Notes under the pieces: model-generated | What the model was told of the DNA's origin: nothing | Seen by the model: only the letters and a program-made list of their open reading frames with translations | The model's database searches: none | Translations under genes and position numbers: made by a program | Assembly (NCBI GenBank): GCA_937961295.1 | Contig: CALGOK010000176.1 | Span: forward strand, 1-10,496 | From: an uncultured Gemmatimonadota bacterium | GTDB taxonomy: Bacteria > Gemmatimonadota > Gemmatimonadetes > Gemmatimonadales > GWC2-71-9 | Direction: 5' to 3' | DNA length: 10,496 nt | In this document: one piece after another, positions 6,877-10,496 of the stretch | How positions within the stretch are numbered: position 1 is the stretch's first letter | Layout of the letters: the number at the start of each line of letters is the position of its first letter

Positions 6877-8184
6877 GTGAGCACCGCCACTCCCCTCGCC
6901 GCGCCGCGCAGCCTCGGCTTCGCCGCCGCCCTCGCCACCGTGGTGGCCAACATCATCGGCACCGGCGTGTTGACCACCCTCGGCTTCCAGGTGCAGCAGA
7001 CCACCGACGGATTCGCGCTGCTCGCCCTCTGGGCGATCGGCGGCCTGATCGCGATGGCGGGCGCGCTGTCGTACGGCGAGCTCGCCGCGACGATTCGCGG
7101 CTCGGGTGGCGAGTACCGCTTCCTCGGGCGGATCTACCACCCGGCGCTCGGCACCATGGCCGGCTGGGTGTCGATCGTCGTCGGGTTCGCCGCGCCGGTG
7201 GCGTTGGCCGCGATGGCCCTCGGTCGCTATGCCGGGCCGCTCCTGGGCATCCCGGCACGGCCGCTAGGGATCGCGGTGATCGTGGTGATGACCGGCGTGC
7301 ACCTGCTGGCGCCGGAGACCGGCGGACGGGTCCAGGTCGCCGTGACCACCATGAAGGTGCTGCTGATCGCCGCCTTCATCGCGGCCGGCCTGCTCGCCGG
7401 CCCGGTGACCGACCTCTCGTTCGCGCCGAGCGCGCAGTCGCTCGACCAGATTGCCAGCGCCCCGTTCGCGATCTCGCTGGTGATCGTCTCGTACGCGTAT
7501 TCGGGCTTCAACGCCGCCGCCTACTTCCAGGGCGAGGTGCGCGATGCCGAGCGCACCGTGCCGCGCGCACTGGTGCTCGGCACGCTGATGGTCACCGTGC
7601 TCTACGTGGCGCTCAACTGGATCTTCCTCCGCACCACGCCGCTCGCGGCGTTGTTCGGCCAACTCGAGGTCGGCGCGATCGCGGCGCTGCAGATCTTCGG
7701 GCCCGATGGCGGTCGGCTGATGAGCGGGCTGATCGCGCTGCTGCTGGTGTCGACCGTGAGCGCCATGACGCTGGCCGGGCCGCGGGTGATCGAGGTGATG
7801 GCGGAGGACATCCCGACACTCCGCCCGCTCGCCGCGCGACGCGCGATGGAGTCGCCGAGCAGACACGTGCTGCTGCAGGGTGCGCTGGCTCTGGCGTTCG
7901 TGCTCACCGACTCGTTCGAGGGCGTGCTCACCTACGCGGGGTTCACGCTGACCCTGTTCGCGCTGCTGGCCGTGGTGGGCGTGATCGTGCTGCGGGTGCG
8001 CGAACCCGATCGGCCGCGGCCGTGGCGCACCTGGGGCTACCCGTGGACGCCGCTCTTCTTCACGGCCTTCTCGCTCTGGACGGTGATCGTGGTGATCCGC
8101 GACCTGCCCATGCAGGCGGTGGGCGGCGTGGTGACGCTGGGGGTCGGGGCGCTGCTGACGTGGGTGGTGGGGGAGAAGAGCTAG
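6877..8184 (+). CDS. APC-family amino acid permease
   Basis: This is an inner-membrane amino-acid/polyamine/organocation transporter of 435 aa with about 12 predicted helices. Helix 1 contains NIIGTGV (25-31), the glycine-rich broken segment that binds the substrate backbone. LSYGELAATIRGSGGEYRFL (64-83) is the typical helix 2-loop-helix 3 signature with a conserved Glu and the GG(E)Y turn. AYSGFNAAAYFQGEVRDAERTVPRAL (207-232) spans helix 6 and the following cytoplasmic loop. The reading frame is open far upstream over the divergent gene, so the start was placed at the GTG at 6877: it gives a normal short N-terminus before helix 1 and sits just after a TAnnTTTG box. It is the only plus-strand gene. 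The stop TAG (8182-8184) overlaps the first bases of a perfect 31-bp inverted repeat. Substrate is not predictable. Arginase lies about 0.9 kb away, so a link to arginine or ornithine is conceivable, but nothing in the sequence shows it. Confidence 0.9.
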   Translation: MSTATPLAAPRSLGFAAALATVVANIIGTGVLTTLGFQVQQTTDGFALLALWAIGGLIAMAGALSYGELAATIRGSGGEYRFLGRIYHPALGTMAGWVSIVVGFAAPVALAAMALGRYAGPLLGIPARPLGIAVIVVMTGVHLLAPETGGRVQVAVTTMKVLLIAAFIAAGLLAGPVTDLSFAPSAQSLDQIASAPFAISLVIVSYAYSGFNAAAYFQGEVRDAERTVPRALVLGTLMVTVLYVALNWIFLRTTPLAALFGQLEVGAIAALQIFGPDGGRLMSGLIALLLVSTVSAMTLAGPRVIEVMAEDIPTLRPLAARRAMESPSRHVLLQGALALAFVLTDSFEGVLTYAGFTLTLFALLAVVGVIVLRVREPDRPRPWRTWGYPWTPLFFTAFSLWTVIVVIRDLPMQAVGGVVTLGVGALLTWVVGEKS

Positions 8185-8258
8185 CGAGAAGCGAACAGCG
8201 AGAAGCGAGTGCGGGCAGGGTTCGCCGCGCACTCGCTTCTCGCTGTTCGCTTCTCGCT
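8183..8258. repeat. Perfect 31-bp heptamer inverted repeat between convergent genes
   Basis: Bases 8183-8213 and 8228-8258 are exact reverse complements around a 14-nt loop. Each arm is four 7-bp units (AGCGAGA, AGCGAAC, AGCGAGA, AGCGAGT) plus GCG. The left arm overlaps the permease stop codon; the right arm ends four bases before the stop of the NlpC/P60 gene. The position fits a bidirectional transcription terminator, but neither strand has a U tract, so Rho-independent termination in the usual form is not supported. Confidence 0.95.
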
Positions 8259-8262
8259 GCCG

Positions 8263-8859
8263 TCAGAGCCCCGTGCGCGGCTCCCCGGGCGACATGATGG
8301 TCATCGGCACCGTGGCAATCTCTTCCTCATTGGCGATCACCCGGCGGACCCCCTTCCACCAGGTCCGCGCGCTGCGCCCGGTGGGGAGGTCGGAGACGAT
8401 GACGCCCTTCCGCCGGTTGGCAGCATGGACGTACTTCCCCTCGCCGATGTAGATCCCGATGTGGTCGATCCGCGACGTCTTGCCGAAGTAGAGCAGGTCA
8501 CCCGGCAGCAGCGCCGCGGGATCCTTGGGGACCTCGAGCCCCGCCTTGGCCTGCTCCCGCGAGGTGCGCGGCAGCGCGATGTCGAAGTTGGCCATCACCC
8601 ACTGGACCAGCCCGCTGCAGTCGAACGCCTTGCCGGGCACCGCGGCGCCCCACTTGTAGCGTGCACCGACCTGGGAGGTGGCCAGCGACACCAGCGAGTC
8701 GCGGCTCTCCGACCCCATGAACATCCGCGAGATCGCGGCGAACGGCTTCTCGCCACGGGAGAACGCGCTCTGGGCCGCCACCGGGGACGCCGCACCGGCC
8801 GCCAGGGCGGCGGCACAGAGGATCCTTCCGGCAGTCGACTTCCAGCGGTGCACGGTCAC
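8263..8859 (-). CDS. Secreted NlpC/P60 cell-wall peptidase
   Basis: The product is about 198 aa and is predicted to cut peptide bonds in peptidoglycan stem peptides outside the inner membrane. From the GTG at 8859, VTVHRWKSTAGRILCAAALAAGAASPVAAQ is a signal peptide with a VAA-type cleavage region near residue 30. The NlpC/P60 domain (about 55-175) shows the catalytic cysteine in FDCSGLV (C81), PGDLLYFG (122-129), the catalytic histidine in RIDHIGIYIG (H133) and the third polar residue in YVHA (H145). It is a single-domain enzyme; no SH3 or LysM binding domain is present. GTG at 8853 is an equally good start. The longer in-frame extension to 9030 translates the neighbouring heptamer repeat and is rejected. 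No clear Shine-Dalgarno was found. It is convergent with the permease and downstream of arginase on the same strand, separated by a heptamer inverted repeat, so it is probably its own unit. Confidence 0.88.
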   Translation of the reverse strand: MTVHRWKSTAGRILCAAALAAGAASPVAAQSAFSRGEKPFAAISRMFMGSESRDSLVSLATSQVGARYKWGAAVPGKAFDCSGLVQWVMANFDIALPRTSREQAKAGLEVPKDPAALLPGDLLYFGKTSRIDHIGIYIGEGKYVHAANRRKGVIVSDLPTGRSARTWWKGVRRVIANEEEIATVPMTIMSPGEPRTGL

Positions 8860-8966
8860 TCGTCGGTGAAGGGCGAAAAAAGGACGTGGCAACGTACCGC
8901 AAGCATCGGATCCCGTCCAGCTTTCGCGAGGTTGCAGGATGAAACGGTCGCCGGTAAAGGATGCTG

Positions 8967-9044
8967 GGTAAAGGGTGAAGGGTGATGGGTGAAGGGGAGG
9001 GCAACCCCTGACCGGAATCGCCCCCTTCACCCTTCACCCTTCAC
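8967..9044. repeat. GTGAAGG heptamer inverted repeat after the arginase gene
   Basis: The left arm holds four 7-bp units (GGTAAAG, GGTGAAG, GGTGATG, GGTGAAG, 8967-8994); the right arm holds three inverse units (CCTTCAC, 9024-9044). Bases 8975-8997 pair with 9022-9044 at 22 of 23 positions around a 24-nt loop. The right arm starts one base after the arginase stop codon (9048-9046). The rest of the gap up to the NlpC/P60 start (8860-8966) shows no gene and no convincing promoter, only a run of six Ts on the minus strand near 8880. Confidence 0.9.
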
Positions 9045-9045
9045 G

Positions 9046-9951
9046 CTACAGGATCCGCTTCCCGAACCCGCTGGCCACCAGCCCCACCGCCAGCTCGGCG
9101 GTGTGGTTGAACCGGTCGAGCACCGGGTTCACCTCGACCAGGTCCATCGCCACCACCCGGCCGGTGTCGTGCAGCGTCTCCATCGCGAGGTGTGCCTCGC
9201 GGTAGGTCGCCCCGCCGCGCACCGGGGTGCCCACGCCGGGTGCCTCCTGCGGGTCCACGAAGTCGAGGTCCAGCGAGACATGGATCCCGCTGGTGCCCTC
9301 GCTCACCCGGGCGATCGCTTCCTGCAGCACCGCACGCATGCCGCGCTCGTCGATCTCGCGCATGGTGAAGATCCGCACGCCCCATTCGCGCGAATGCTCG
9401 CGCTCGGCCCCATCGAGGTCGCGCGCGCCGATGATCGCGACATGCTCGGGGCGCACCGATGGCGCGCCGTCACCGATGGCGCCCATGCGCGGGTCGCCGC
9501 GCCCCAGCAGGTGGGCCACCGGCATGCCGTGCACGTTGCCGGTCTCCGAGCTGTCGGGGACGTGGAGGTCGGCGTGGGCGTCCAGCCAGATCAGGCCGAG
9601 TGCCTCGCCGCGCGCGCGCATGGCGGCGGCAACCCCGGCCACCGATCCGGCGGCGATGGAGTGGTCGCCGCCGAGCACCAGCGGCACGGCGCCGCGGTCG
9701 AGGGTGTCACGGGTGCGCCGCGCCACGTCGGCGCACACGGTGCTGATCGTCTCGAGGTAGTCGATCCCCTTGCCGATCCCGAGCGTCTCGCGCGTGGGGA
9801 CCGGCACGTCGCCGCGGTCGACCACCTGGTGTCCCAGTCCCCCCAGCCGGTCGGCCAGCCGCGCCAGGCGCACCGCCGACGGCCCCATCTCCACCCCGCG
9901 GCGCGACGCACCAAGGTCCATCGGAACGCCGAGTATCTCGATCGAGGCCAT
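9046..9951 (-). CDS. rocF: Arginase (ureohydrolase family)
   Basis: This is a cytoplasmic Mn2+ enzyme of 301 aa, predicted to hydrolyse L-arginine to L-ornithine and urea. All six expected metal ligands are visible: H97 in GGDHS, D124/H126/D128 in DAHAD, and D228/D230 in SLDLDFVDP. Arginase-specific rather than agmatinase-specific features are GNVHGMP (138-144) with H141, EAPGVGTPVRGG (236-247), and E273 in EVNPVLD, which corresponds to the glutamate that holds the guanidinium. Length is typical. The ATG at 9951 directly follows the stop codon of the upstream hydrolase (TGAATG) with GGTGG five bases upstream, so the two are cotranscribed and probably translated by the same ribosomes. The 3' end abuts a heptamer hairpin. 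Proclavaminate amidinohydrolase and formimidoylglutamase are related alternatives, but the motif set favours arginase. Confidence 0.9.
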   Translation of the reverse strand: MASIEILGVPMDLGASRRGVEMGPSAVRLARLADRLGGLGHQVVDRGDVPVPTRETLGIGKGIDYLETISTVCADVARRTRDTLDRGAVPLVLGGDHSIAAGSVAGVAAAMRARGEALGLIWLDAHADLHVPDSSETGNVHGMPVAHLLGRGDPRMGAIGDGAPSVRPEHVAIIGARDLDGAEREHSREWGVRIFTMREIDERGMRAVLQEAIARVSEGTSGIHVSLDLDFVDPQEAPGVGTPVRGGATYREAHLAMETLHDTGRVVAMDLVEVNPVLDRFNHTAELAVGLVASGFGKRIL

Positions 9952-10496
9952 TCATTCCACCGTTTCGCCGGGCGCCATCGCGAGGACGCGATCGCGGAAC
10001 CGCGGTTCGAGGCTGTCGCGGAACGCGTCGAGGGTCCCGCTCAGGATCGGGAACGTGTCGTAGTGCTGCGGCACGATCCACGTGGGATTCACCAGCTCCA
10101 CCGCCTTGGCTGCCTGCCGCGGCCCCATGGTGTAGAAGTCGCCGATCGGCAGGAAGAGGATCTCCGGTTGGTAGAGCTCCGCAACCAGCGCCATGTCGCC
10201 GAACACCCCGGTGTCGCCGGTGTTGTAGATCACCGGCCCGTCGCGGAGGGCGACCACGAAACCGCACGGCGTGCCCAGCTCGCGGGGTCGGCCGTCCTCG
10301 CCGCGCCGCGACGAGGAGTGGTGCGCCTGCACCAGCGTGGCGCGCAACCCGTTCCGCTCCACCGTGCCGCCGATGTTGAAGCCCACGAGCTGGTCGCCGT
10401 CGACTCCCTCGGCGGCGAGTTCGCTCGAGAGTTCGCCGGTAGTGAGCAGCGTCGCGCCACCGGACGTGGCGAGCACCGCTAAGCTGCGGATGTGGC
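9952..10496 (-). CDS. UPF0173 metallo-beta-lactamase-fold hydrolase (N-terminus off right edge)
   Basis: About 181 codons of the C-terminal part are visible. The frame is open to the window edge, and the family is usually about 230 aa, so roughly 50 residues with the first metal motif (HxHxDH) are missing. What remains matches the UPF0173 / UlaG-like pattern: NIGGTVERNGLRATLVQAHHSSS with the paired histidines, VIYNTGDTGVFGDM with the metal-bridging aspartate, PIGDFYTMGP, and PQHYDTFP with the last ligand histidine. The usual YHAGDT is YNTGDT here. Members are annotated as metal-dependent hydrolases with poorly known substrates, so none is assigned. It ends at TGA (9954-9952) immediately before the arginase ATG, which suggests shared expression. 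The GTG at 10476 is internal, not the start, because the family homology continues upstream of it in frame. Confidence 0.85.
   Translation of the reverse strand, partial: HIRSLAVLATSGGATLLTTGELSSELAAEGVDGDQLVGFNIGGTVERNGLRATLVQAHHSSSRRGEDGRPRELGTPCGFVVALRDGPVIYNTGDTGVFGDMALVAELYQPEILFLPIGDFYTMGPRQAAKAVELVNPTWIVPQHYDTFPILSGTLDAFRDSLEPRFRDRVLAMAPGETVE

Noticed and set aside
8183..8258. Canonical Rho-independent terminator
   Set aside because: The stem is strong, but no U tract follows on either strand, so it is reported as a repeat with possible terminator function instead.
5586..8297. Plus-strand open frame of 903 codons across two genes
   Set aside because: It runs antisense to the GH109-like gene, then out of frame through the permease, is low complexity, and has no recognisable domain.
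8885..8900. Promoter TACGTTGC upstream of the NlpC/P60 gene
   Set aside because: It resembles TAnnTTTG only in part, sits over 25 bp from the start codon, and has no partner element.
8860..9030. In-frame N-terminal extension of the NlpC/P60 protein
   Set aside because: It translates the GTGAAGG repeat and would bury the signal peptide behind 57 extra residues.

Overview
The window is very GC-rich, densely coded bacterial DNA. Seven of the eight genes are on the minus strand. Little can be said firmly about the organism. The strong GC bias, a zinc-ribbon/transmembrane Ser/Thr kinase, a Bacteroidetes-type TAnnTTTG promoter box in front of an apparently leaderless gene, and the gene mix are most like a Gemmatimonadota (FCB-group) chromosome. 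That placement is inference. No tRNA, rRNA, CRISPR array, transposase or phage gene was seen.

Layout, left to right. (1) 1-1333, minus: a membrane Ser/Thr protein kinase whose C-terminus lies beyond the left edge. (2) 1405-6755, minus: a four-gene cluster read from right to left. It encodes a Tat-exported Gfo/Idh/MocA-fold enzyme resembling glycoside hydrolase family 109, a sodium:solute symporter, a sugar-1-phosphate nucleotidyltransferase and a galactokinase-like GHMP kinase. Two of its three junctions are GTGA stop/start overlaps. The simplest reading is a scavenging route: release an (N-acetyl)hexosamine outside the cytoplasm, import it with Na+, phosphorylate it at C1 and activate it to a nucleotide sugar. 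(3) 6877-8184, plus: a divergent APC-family amino-acid permease. (4) 8263-8859, minus: a secreted NlpC/P60 cell-wall peptidase, convergent with the permease. (5) 9046-10496, minus: arginase preceded with zero spacing by a UPF0173 metallo-beta-lactamase-fold hydrolase that runs off the right edge.

The least explained structure is not a gene. Three intergenic gaps (3502-3620, 8183-8258, 8967-9044) each hold an inverted repeat whose arms are tandem arrays of 7-bp words. The word differs from site to site (GTGACGG, GCGAGAA, GTGAAGG) but fits a common G-Y-G-A-purine-rich pattern. Every element is anchored on, or within 1 nt of, the stop codon of a gene. One has a perfect 31-bp stem. One fills the whole gap inside the sugar operon, supplying the stop codon of one gene and touching the start codon of the next. 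I see no canonical U-tract terminators, so these heptad hairpins are candidates for the 3'-end or processing signals of this genome, or for a dispersed repeat family.
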